A stretch of DNA of 64,000 bases from NCBI GenBank assembly GCA_029204225.1, contig CM055102.1, positions 15,500,229 through 15,564,228 of the forward strand. Direction: 5' to 3'. A model generated the notes under the pieces. The model did no database searches and was not told the DNA's origin. It saw nothing but the letters and a program-made list of their open reading frames with translations. Below, in pieces: positions 1-7,858 of the stretch. A program made the translations under genes and the position numbers. Position 1 is the stretch's first letter; each line of letters begins with the position of its first letter. This stretch comes from Diphasiastrum complanatum. Its lineage: Eukaryota > Streptophyta > Lycopodiopsida > Lycopodiales > Lycopodiaceae.

Positions 1-1
1 C

Positions 2-709
2 ATTACTCTCTATAGAAAGCTAATAGGATCTCTTATATGGTTAACCATCACAAGACCTGATCTAAGCTTTGTGGTTGGTAAACTAAGTCAATTTATGCAA
101 GATCCTAGTGAGGCTCATTGGAAGCTAGGAAAGAGAGTACTTAGATACATCTCGGGATCTAGAGATTTTGGCATCTTGTATGGAGGTACTACACCTAACC
201 TTTGTGGATTTTCAGATTCAGATTTTGCAGGTGATCAAATGGATAGGAAGTCAACAAGTGCCTTTGCAATCTATCTTGGAGATGGAGTGGTCTCATGGCT
301 ATCAAAGAAGCAACCAACTATCTCTCTATCTTCCACCGAAGCCGAGTACAAGGCATTAACAACATGCACCAAGGAGATTCTTTGGATCAAGAGGATGTTA
401 TTGGATCTTCACTTGCTGGAACCAGAGAAGACTCCAATCATACTTTGTGATAACCTTTCAGCCCAAAGCTTGGCAAGCAATCCTGTTTTTCATGCAAGGA
501 GCAAGCACATTGAGATTGCTCACCATTTTGTGAGAGATCAAGTCATTGCCAAAGAGGTGGAGCTTCAACATGTCTCTTCAAAGGAGTGTGTGGCTGATAT
601 CTTCACCAAACCATTGGGAAAGGACCTATATTTAATGCATAGACCTAATCTTGGAATGTGCTCAAAGACTATGTTGAAACTAACATCCAATGTTGAAGAG
701 GGAGTGTGA
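2..709 (+). CDS. Copia pol 3' end: RT tail and RNase H (element A, partial)
   Basis: The frame is open from base 2 to the stop at 707-709, so this is the C-terminal part of a Ty1/copia polyprotein whose beginning lies left of the window. The first residues match the end of the copia reverse transcriptase region (motif LIGSLIWLTITRPDLSF). RNase H follows, with FSDSDFAGD, RKSTSA, SSTEAEYKAL and the catalytic-type LCDN. The C-terminus has ARSKHIEIAHHFVRDQV and CVADIFTKPLGKDL. No internal stop is present over about 235 residues, which suggests a fairly young copy. The coding frame runs into the polypurine tract (GAAGAGGGAG) and overlaps the first bases of the LTR. The same C-terminus is found in the piece at 14,185-14,385 and, less closely, in element G. 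The function (cDNA synthesis and RNA removal in a retroelement particle) is inferred from the family. Confidence 0.93.
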   Translation: MTLYRKLIGSLIWLTITRPDLSFVVGKLSQFMQDPSEAHWKLGKRVLRYISGSRDFGILYGGTTPNLCGFSDSDFAGDQMDRKSTSAFAIYLGDGVVSWLSKKQPTISLSSTEAEYKALTTCTKEILWIKRMLLDLHLLEPEKTPIILCDNLSAQSLASNPVFHARSKHIEIAHHFVRDQVIAKEVELQHVSSKECVADIFTKPLGKDLYLMHRPNLGMCSKTMLKLTSNVEEGV

Positions 710-1359
710 AAATTGTCAACATTTCCTAGCTAGTTTGAGGCCTAAATTGGCTAAAATTGTAAATAGTTTTGGTTCTGGAGTTTCACACGTGTGAACCAGG
801 CCACAATGTTTTTATTTACTGTATTTTTTCAGTATGATGAAGTGTCAAACTTCATACCCTTCAAAATGAGACCATTTTGATGTATTTTGGTCATATAAGC
901 CATTTTTAGCTATTTTTCCTATATAGGGAATATCTAGGGTCAAGTACCTTCTAGAGAGAGGAGAGAGAGTCATCTTCCTCATCCATAAATAGTAGGGAAG
1001 TCGTGGAGAACAGGTTGGAGAAACCTTTTGTATGCTTCATTGAGATCAATAGATCATTGTCATTGTTTCTTCCTCCATTGAGAGCATTGTTGTGTGTATT
1101 GTCTTCAAGCTATTGTGTATGATCTTAGGTGCTTTCCAAAAGTGGTAGGCTGATGTATTATGGACTGTATAATGCTGTTTTGGGCCGCACTTGATGTTTA
1201 TGGAAGTTTCCATTTGTGATAAATGCTTTTTGATCAAGTTCTTTGCATTCTAGGTAGCATAGAATGTGTTGCCAATTCCTAGCTTATGTAGTTTGGAGTG
1301 CAAGCATTCAAGCCAATGATCTTGGAGTTTAGATCCACTTAGGATCTGTATTTTTCACA
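705..1359 (+). repeat. 3' LTR of copia element A (655 bp)
   Basis: It starts TGTGAAAATTG directly behind the polypurine tract of element A and ends GTATTTTTCACA, so the ends are inverted copies (TGTGAAAA / TTTTCACA). Its length equals that of the LTRs at 7,179-7,833 and 14,381-15,033, which have the same type of ends and preceding purine tract. A promoter-like CTATATAGG lies near 920. The sequence after 1,359 belongs to a different LTR, so the boundary is sharp. Confidence 0.88.
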
Positions 1360-1690
1360 GAGATCTACTTGGAAATCTTCTAGAAGTCAAAATATGTCTA
1401 GTTCAGCTTATTCCACACATGTGAGCTGTCCTCTACACATGTGATATGACACCTAACCAAAGGATGTGGCTCATGCAATCAATAGATTGATGCCATGTGT
1501 CATATGTCTAGAAAACTAGTTTTTGGCCTTTTTACCCACTAGAACCTGAATTAAATCATATGTACAACCTATATGATTATCATACATGACAAGTACACTA
1601 TTTTCACATGTGGGAACAGGCTCCACACATTGTGTTCATCTATATACAAGATTTTTGGCCTCTACCAAGCTTATTTTTGCTTTTTTCACA
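1360..1690 (-). repeat. Truncated 3' LTR of element B
   Basis: By eye this segment is roughly 90% identical to 5,296-5,624, including the pairs of CACATGTG motifs, and it ends in the same TTTTTTCACA. The first 482 bp of the LTR are absent here. The break falls exactly at the last base of element A's LTR, which suggests interruption by insertion rather than deletion. Confidence 0.88.
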
Positions 1691-2004
1691 CACCTCAAAA
1701 AACTAGCTTGGTAAATCTAGCTTGATGGAAAACATGATGATCTTGAACTTGACTCCATGGGCTGAATTGGTCTTTGCTGGTTCAAAAGGTGTGAAGATCA
1801 GCCAATGAGCTTGATGTTGATCTGAAATCACCATATCCATGATAGTGCTTCTTTGATGATGACATCTTTGATGAACTTGACAGCTTTGCACCATCCTAGC
1901 ACATCCAAAATTGATTCCTTCCAAATTTCATGTAGATGCTTGACTTTGAGGCTTGCTCCTTCTTTATGTGCATGCTCCTCCATGAGAAAATAAAGATTTC
2001 TTTC

Positions 2005-3393
2005 CTATTTATTAGGATCACAAAGATCTAACATCATGTTACCACGATCTAGAGAATTAGACTCATCCAAATTGGCAAGACTATGCATGCTATAATAACA
2101 AAGTGTTTGCATCATATTTTCATGCCTGTTTACCATGCTAATCTTAGATCCAATGAGGCTAAATACTTCATTATGGAGATAAGTGTCTTTAGAGGATGAT
2201 TCACTTACTCTCATAAAAAGTTTACAATTTGCCTCAATACAAATTTTCAAACTATGAGTGAACAAATCACTTTTGCTCTTACATGACTTAAGAGCATACA
2301 TTTGATGAAATAACCATTTGCTTTCTAATTGATTTAAAATCAATTTCAACCTTCTAAGAACATCATCTATGTTCTCAAGAGAGACTTCATACTCAACTAG
2401 TATGGCTTTATTCCAATTTTGAGATGCAATGATCTCACTAAAGCAAATTGATTTATTAAATGACATAAGAGAAGTAAGTATGTGATGTATACCACATGAG
2501 ATATGCTCCTCTTTCCCTTGAAATGTGAGCCACATGGACTCAACCATATTTCTTGAGTTTCTTTTTGGAATCGCAATTTGAGAAGGTCTCTCCTCCTCAA
2601 TCATTGGCACACTTGAACCTTGAGAAGGATTCTCCTCCTCAATCCTTGGCACATTCAAACCTTGAGATGACTTCTTAAGATCCTCTTCATGGTGCTCCTT
2701 TTTTATGGAAATCCGAGACCTCCATGTCTCATAATGATCACAACAAGTATGACCATTCAATATGCACTTCCTATGATTATCAAGAATACTTATGCTAGAA
2801 CCATAAGTCCAAAAATCACAACAACTTGGCATGATTTTTCCAATATTGAAATCAAAAGGTATTTCCATCTCAATAAGGCTAACCACTTGCTTATGGATAT
2901 AAGTGTCCACTTTGGATGCTTCACTTATTCTTATAAGAAGTTTACGACTTGCCTTTAAGATTGAAAACTTACAATTTTCATCTTTATGAATGAACACATC
3001 ATTCGTGATCTTATTGAAATCAAAAGATCCTACATTATGAAGATATTTATATTTTCTTGACTTCATAACTAATGTAAGCTTACAAGAAAAACATATTTTG
3101 CTATCTTTTAAGGCATCACACTCAACTAGTATTGCCTTAATCCACCTTTGAGATACAAAAATCTCTTCAAAGCAAAATGGTTCTTCATAAGTTGACATGA
3201 GAGCATAAATGAAACTATTTTCATTTTGTGATTGCTCCTTATTCTTGATTGATTTCTCTTGGATAATAACAATAAGTTTGAACTTGTCCAAAATTCCAAG
3301 CAAAATACTTTCCAAGGACATAAAATAAATCCAAGTTACTTTCATGAAAGTGACATCTATCTTTGCATCTTGAACCAAACAATGCACTTCCAA
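2005..3393 (-). CDS. Unusual 462-residue ORF of element B, two related halves
   Basis: This is a long intact ORF, which is striking among decayed repeats. I recognise no known domain. Two related halves are visible. Residues around 65-90 (EEPFCFEEIFVSQRWIKAIL, then VECDAL) correspond to a second stretch around residue 310-335 (SICFSEIIASQNWNKAILVE). Each is followed by a cysteine- and lysine-rich part and then a segment of the type ISEASKVDTYIHKQVVSLIE in half one and VSESSSKDTYLHNEVFSLIG in half two. The linker contains PSQG repeats and acidic VPRIEEE / VPMIEEE. The EEP...SxxW..A...E..AL pattern resembles the stretch just before the copia RT domain (compare EEPSCYEDASKSQIWRDAMQ in the copy at 21,241). 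A possible origin is therefore duplication and drift of a pol fragment. The role is unknown. Confidence 0.6.
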   Translation of the reverse strand: MEVHCLVQDAKIDVTFMKVTWIYFMSLESILLGILDKFKLIVIIQEKSIKNKEQSQNENSFIYALMSTYEEPFCFEEIFVSQRWIKAILVECDALKDSKICFSCKLTLVMKSRKYKYLHNVGSFDFNKITNDVFIHKDENCKFSILKASRKLLIRISEASKVDTYIHKQVVSLIEMEIPFDFNIGKIMPSCCDFWTYGSSISILDNHRKCILNGHTCCDHYETWRSRISIKKEHHEEDLKKSSQGLNVPRIEEENPSQGSSVPMIEEERPSQIAIPKRNSRNMVESMWLTFQGKEEHISCGIHHILTSLMSFNKSICFSEIIASQNWNKAILVEYEVSLENIDDVLRRLKLILNQLESKWLFHQMYALKSCKSKSDLFTHSLKICIEANCKLFMRVSESSSKDTYLHNEVFSLIGSKISMVNRHENMMQTLCYYSMHSLANLDESNSLDRGNMMLDLCDPNK

Positions 3394-3479
3394 ATGAAAA
3401 ATTTAAAAAGATTTGACATGTGTTGTGATGGACTCTTGATGACAAATCTTGCAAGTCCTTGTGAGACTCCAAGCCTCAT

Positions 3480-3689
3480 TCACCTTTCCACAAAGGAAAC
3501 ACCTTTCCTTGGACTTGTCCATTTTGAACTTGAAGCTCCATCCTTCACCTCGGCCCCCTTGCTTTGGTTCTCCTTGGATGGATTGGTCTTCTTTTTGTAG
3601 CATCTTGAGAAAAAATATCCTCCCTTGCCACAAAGGTTGCACTCAGAATCCTTTCTTTCCTTCAATCGGATGCCACCTATTGATGCCAT
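3480..3689 (-). pseudogene. Gag-like fragment with degenerate zinc knuckle (element B)
   Basis: The minus-strand frame reads MASIGGIRLKERKDSECNLC followed by GKGGYFFSRC and a Lys-rich segment. The order C-x2-C-x-G-x-G-x5-C resembles the copia gag zinc knuckle CX2CX4HX4C, but the histidine is replaced. A second Cys-rich stretch (CFLCGK, then CKICHQES) follows in another frame up to about 3,403. It sits upstream of the long ORF of element B, as expected for a gag remnant. Short and degenerate, so the call is tentative. Confidence 0.4.
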
Positions 3690-4800
3690 GTGAATAAAAA
3701 CCTATGATATGATTCTACAAATGTAGTTTGTGACTTTTAAGACACTAGATTTGAACATCTTCAACAATCTAGAAGGATATACAGTAGATCTAGTCACAAA
3801 CCTAAGAATCAATCTTCACAATAATGATTAGTCACTTGGAAACTTTGCTTTGATCACTAAGACAAAAGCACACAATCTTTGAATCAAATCACTAAAGAAA
3901 TCAGATCCAATCTCTTATTGGACTCATCAAATGCCAATGACTCTTTCTTTTGAAAGTTGAAATGGATATGAAAAAGATTTGACACCTAGATTTTCCTTTT
4001 CACTTGACTAGTTCTCTCAACACTTGAGATTCTTGAACAAAAGATGGGTTTTGTTTCAAATACATGAAAATAAAACTTAATCACCTCTTTTGGACTCAAT
4101 CATTGACCCAAATAATCTCACACTTGAGATTTAGAATGAGTTTGATTTGATTTGACAACAAACTATACCACCAATTTTTCACAAAGATCTCAACCATGCA
4201 TGAATACTCAAATATGGACTCCTCCTCATTCTAGACATCCAATGGGATCTCAAATTGACCTTCCCACCCTCACAAAGAAAGTTGAATAGAAGTAATTTGA
4301 GTTTCATACATACTATGTCAATTTTTGCTCAATAAATTGATTCAATCACCCCTATTGGATTCCACCAATTACTCTACCTCTTCAGACTTGGAATGAAATT
4401 CAAAATCAAAAGTTGTGATTTTTCTCACTAAATTATTGTGCTTCAAAGAGCTGATGCCACTTAGAGATATTTGATCACCTAGGAGAATACAAATTCTCCA
4501 CCAATAACAACACAAAATGAGCTTCTAGATCTTGCCTTCTACAAAGGAAGGAACTCTTAGAAAATTGGATCTCTCTCTACACATTTGCCATAGACACCTT
4601 AATGACTCTCTTCAAACCTCACAGACACTCAAAAAAATTGAGTAGGACTGAATAATGTGACTTGGATCTCAATCTCTTTTCTAGAACTTTCAATTGAAGC
4701 CAATCTATGTCAAATTCTACAAAAGATCTGCATAGATGCTCTATATGCACTAGAAACTCTCAAAGGTTTCACTTGGAGGACAGATCCAAGGATGTTACTA

Positions 4801-4813
4801 GGCTCTGATACCA
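4801..4813 (-). other. Primer binding site, tRNA-iMet type (element B)
   Basis: GGCTCTGATACCA on the plus strand is TGGTATCAGAGCC on the minus strand, the usual copia PBS. It touches the LTR that begins at 4,814, which fixes the orientation of element B. Confidence 0.9.
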
Positions 4814-5624
4814 TGTGAAAAAAGTACAAAAAGGACCAATAGTGGATCCTAATCTGATCCTCAAGAGGGATTGGTTGTCAGATTACTTGATCTATCAATC
4901 TACTTGAGATTAAGATCAATCTAGATCAATTCTAGACACAAAATCCTAACAAGAACAATCATTAATTGAAGGTAGGTGTACTTTCTGGTTTCAGATGTGT
5001 GAAACACTGTCTGAGTATGGACTCCAACCTGAAAATCAAGTACACATTGATAGAACCTCAAAACAATCAAAACAAATGGAGACAAATGGAGAGAATCACT
5101 CAAAATTGCTTCCAAAACCAAGATTGGTGTCTCACATTGATTATGGCCAAATGTGGCTCTATATATACAATAAGTGGGAGCTCGTGGTACTGAGCATCCC
5201 TCTGATCCCACATGTGTGAAGGTGCTTTGTCATATGATGATTCATCAAGCAAAACTAACACTTGGACAAAACCTTCTATCTTGAGCACTTAAATGGAGAT
5301 CTACTTGAAAATCTTCTAGAAGTCAAAATTGGCCTAGTTCAGCTTATTCCACACATGTGAGCTGTCCTCTACACATGTGATATGACACCTAACCAAGGGA
5401 TGTGGCTCATGCAATCAGATTGATGCCATGTGTCATATGTCTAAAAAACTAGTTTTTGGCCTTTTTAGCCACTAGAGCTTGAATTAAATCATATGTACAA
5501 CCTATATGATTATGGTACATGAAAAGTACACTATTTTCACACGTGGGAATAGGCTCCACACATGTATTATTATCTATATACAAGATTTTTGGCCTCTACC
5601 AAGTTTTTTTTTGTATTTTTCACA
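4814..5624 (-). repeat. 5' LTR of element B (811 bp)
   Basis: The ends are TGTGAAAAAAGTAC and GTATTTTTCACA, again inverted copies. One end abuts the PBS. The right 329 bp pair with 1,360-1,690. Short open frames inside (for example around 4,966-5,219) are not genes. Confidence 0.9.
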
Positions 5625-5643
5625 CTATGTGCATTGAAATAGG

Positions 5644-6267
5644 TTGAAAGAAGAAGACCAGTCACTTCAACATGGCTACAAGTGGAGGCTTTATGGTGAG
5701 GAAGAATCATTATCATATGATTCATTACCTAAAACATTGAATAGAAGTTCTTTTTTGAAAAAAGAGAGTACTTCAATCATCCTTATGTTGAAGGTACTAA
5801 TAATTTTTTTCATGGCTTCTAATGTTTTTGAGGTTTCTACTTCTTATGATGCAATCATTAAGAGGGAGTCTTATGAAGGAAAGGGCAGTAAAAGACTGGT
5901 TCTTGAGAAGATCCAAGGCATGGATCTCACATCTCTTCATCAACTCAAAGGATTCTATGATTGTGAATTGATCATTCATGATCAAGATGACAAAAGGTTG
6001 GTTGGAGAAGACTACATGGAACAAATCGAGAGGCAATTTCTTCAAGGCAAGGGAGATCTCATTGGTGAGCTTATTGAGGTCTGTTATGGACTCAATAGGG
6101 CTGGATTTATTAGGTTTGATACTCATCTTCACCTACTCTACTTCATGTTGGATGGAAAGTTTGGAATCTATCTTTTGATTAGTATGATGGTGACATTGGT
6201 GACATTGTTTTCACTAACCTTTATGGAAGATCGAGATCAAGCATTGATGAGATGTTGTTGGATCTAG
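5644..6267 (+). CDS. Uncharacterised ORF 1 of element C
   Basis: This 207-residue ORF matches no retroelement domain that I know. It starts with an acidic and Lys-rich head (MKEEDQSLQHGYKWRLYGEE), has a hydrophobic run near residues 48-62 (IILMLKVLIIFFMA), a charged middle (LVLEKIQGMDLTSLHQLKGF, then IIHDQDDKRLVGEDYMEQIE), and a second hydrophobic run near the C-terminus (IYLLISMMVTLVTLFSLTF). It overlaps the next ORF by 16 bp in another frame. Overlap by a programmed or accidental frameshift is possible. Its place between a lost 5' part and the 3' LTR suggests captured or replaced coding sequence. No function is proposed. Confidence 0.4.
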   Translation: MKEEDQSLQHGYKWRLYGEEESLSYDSLPKTLNRSSFLKKESTSIILMLKVLIIFFMASNVFEVSTSYDAIIKRESYEGKGSKRLVLEKIQGMDLTSLHQLKGFYDCELIIHDQDDKRLVGEDYMEQIERQFLQGKGDLIGELIEVCYGLNRAGFIRFDTHLHLLYFMLDGKFGIYLLISMMVTLVTLFSLTFMEDRDQALMRCCWI

Positions 6268-6638
6268 ATCATATGTTTGAGAGAGAGTATTTCCATAGGT
6301 TCAAGTCTGAAGATATTCATATCTTTGATATCTTTGATGACCAAGAGAAAGGTAAGCAGGTGGAAGTGACTCATTTTGCTTTACTCACATGTTTTGGAGA
6401 ATCTTCTTGTGTAGATGATGCTATGCAAGTGGATATTGGTTCTCATGGTTTTCATACTGGAAAGGCAAGTAATGGATCTAGAAAAAAAAATCTGTTCAAT
6501 GACTTTTATGGTCAAGAGAAAGATCAAGAGGTTGATCTCAAAGGGCTTCAACAGCACAAAAGGACAGGTGACAATTTGGAGCAAGTCAAGAGCATCAAAG
6601 GAGGGTCATTTGGCAAAGATGTTATGGCTCATGTTTGA
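6252..6638 (+). CDS. Uncharacterised ORF 2 of element C
   Basis: This 128-residue ORF is acidic (HMFEREYFHRFKSEDIHIFD, then IFDDQEKGKQ) and has repeated short phrases, including FDDQEKGKQ near the start and FYGQEKDQEVDL later. It continues the reading of the previous ORF after a frame change. The downstream sequence to 7,183 contains similar words (GSFMEFYGGD, SSSVDDILWQ) but in changing frames, so the original coding region was probably longer. No domain recognised. Confidence 0.35.
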   Translation: MLLDLDHMFEREYFHRFKSEDIHIFDIFDDQEKGKQVEVTHFALLTCFGESSCVDDAMQVDIGSHGFHTGKASNGSRKKNLFNDFYGQEKDQEVDLKGLQQHKRTGDNLEQVKSIKGGSFGKDVMAHV

Positions 6639-7183
6639 GCTATTTCATGTGATTGTGTGCAAATTGTCAAGATATGGTAGAACTAATTACATTGGTGAGC
6701 ATTGTTTTGATGTTGGATTTGTACTAGCATTCTTTGGTTTTGCTGATGGAAATGAAGCTATTGGAAGTTCATTATGTCACTCATTCATGGCCAAGTCATC
6801 AAGTGTTGATGATATCTTGTGGCAAGATGGAGATGGAGGCTCATTCATGGAGTTTTATGGTGGAGACATATCAAGCAAATGGTCATCACTCACATTTATT
6901 GTTTGGTTGCTGTAATTCTTCAGAGAGTTCAAAGTTTGAAGCATGGAGGAATTATTTCATTCACATTCTATTTGGTTCTTCATGTTCTAGTTACATCTTG
7001 ATGTGTAAAATTGATGTAAGAAATAGTGAGGCATCCAATTTGGACACTATTCTCTATATCAATTATAAAAGACACTTTAGAACCTTAGAAAGGAGATCTA
7101 TACTTAGGATGGAGATCATTCTAAAGTTGGATCAAAGTTCTATTGTCAAAACTATGCCAAAACTAGTTGAAGAGGGAGTGTGA
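6639..7183 (+). pseudogene. Decayed 3' coding part of element C
   Basis: The open stretches 6,415-6,915 and 6,734-7,183 lie in different frames and share phrases with the preceding ORF. The last residues, MPKLVEEGV, match the C-terminal residues of copia pol at 14,385 (MLKLVEEGV) and of element A (NVEEGV). The 3' end of a pol frame therefore survives although RNase H is missing. Confidence 0.45.
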
Positions 7184-7833
7184 GAGATTTCAACTAGTTT
7201 AGTCTAGTTTAGTCATATTTTGGTAAATTGTCAAGAAGAGGGCAAAACTCATTTTAGACTTAGAGAGATAAACTTTTTGAAGTTATATTAGTTTAAAATA
7301 CATTCAATAAACACTTTTTGAAAGTGTGGGAAAGTTGGTAGTCGAGTTTGAGAGAGATTCAAATTTGAACTTTGGGTACATTGAATCTAGACCCAAAAAT
7401 AGTAGGGTTTACATTTTGAAGGGAAATCCAAGTGGCCAAATAGGGTTTGGACACTCTATAAAAGGATGTAACTCATGGAGAGACACATCTTCTCTCTTCT
7501 ATCTCTCATTTCATCATTATACATGGTTCTCTTTGGGTTCTACTACTCATTGGTGCACTCTCTTGATGATATCTTGCAAACTTGTGTGTAGAATGCTCAT
7601 ATTTTGCTATTTTTGGTTACACACGTGTGAAATATAGTAGAGTATTTTAATTGTACGGACAACAAACATATTTTATGTTTTGGTCATGTTTGATCAGTAT
7701 CTCTTAGAATTTGCATCTCATTTTGTATGTAGATGCTGATTTTTCTACATTGGCAGGATTGTTGGTTTGCTCCTTATTGTAACCAAAGATTAAGGACATG
7801 GATTGGATCTTGAGTGATCTAAAATCCTTCACA
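7179..7833 (+). repeat. 3' LTR of element C (655 bp)
   Basis: It starts TGTGAGAGATTT after the purine tract and ends AAATCCTTCACA, with inverted ends. It has a CTATAAAAGG TATA-like box near 7,455. A minus-strand fragment of the same LTR family lies at 39,240-39,486. The bases after it, TTATA (7,834-7,838), would be the target duplication. The LTR ends 25 bp before the ATG of the H3-like pseudogene. Confidence 0.85.
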
Positions 7834-7858
7834 TTATATCTATATGGCGACCTATTTT

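Larger units (their letters stand above)
1360..5624 (-). mobile_element. Element B: copia-type LTR element without pol, minus strand
   Basis: Two related LTR segments bracket about 3.1 kb: 1,360-1,690 (partial) and 4,814-5,624 (complete, 811 bp). Reading the minus strand, the complete copy is the 5' LTR, followed by a tRNA-iMet primer binding site at 4,801-4,813, a zinc-knuckle-like fragment near 3,690-3,480, the long ORF at 3,393-2,005, and the truncated 3' LTR. No integrase, RT or RNase H motifs are visible, so the element cannot be autonomous. The missing part of the 3' LTR probably lies left of the window, separated by element A. Bases 5,625-5,629 (CTATG) would be the target duplication if B inserted into element C. 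Confidence 0.8.
5625..7833 (+). mobile_element. Element C: copia-type LTR element with novel ORFs, 3' part
   Basis: The interior runs from the edge of element B to a polypurine tract at about 7,170-7,178 (GAAGAGGGAG) that is identical in type to those of elements A and D. A 655-bp LTR follows. No pol domain is visible. Instead there are ORFs at 5,644-6,267 and 6,252-6,638 and a decayed continuation to 7,183. The left part of the element and its 5' LTR are presumably beyond the nested elements, outside the window. The LTR belongs to a family with at least one other copy here (minus strand, 39,240-39,486). Confidence 0.7.

Noticed and set aside
4921-5288. Several overlapping short frames on both strands
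   Set aside because: They lie wholly inside the LTR of element B, which has no coding role.
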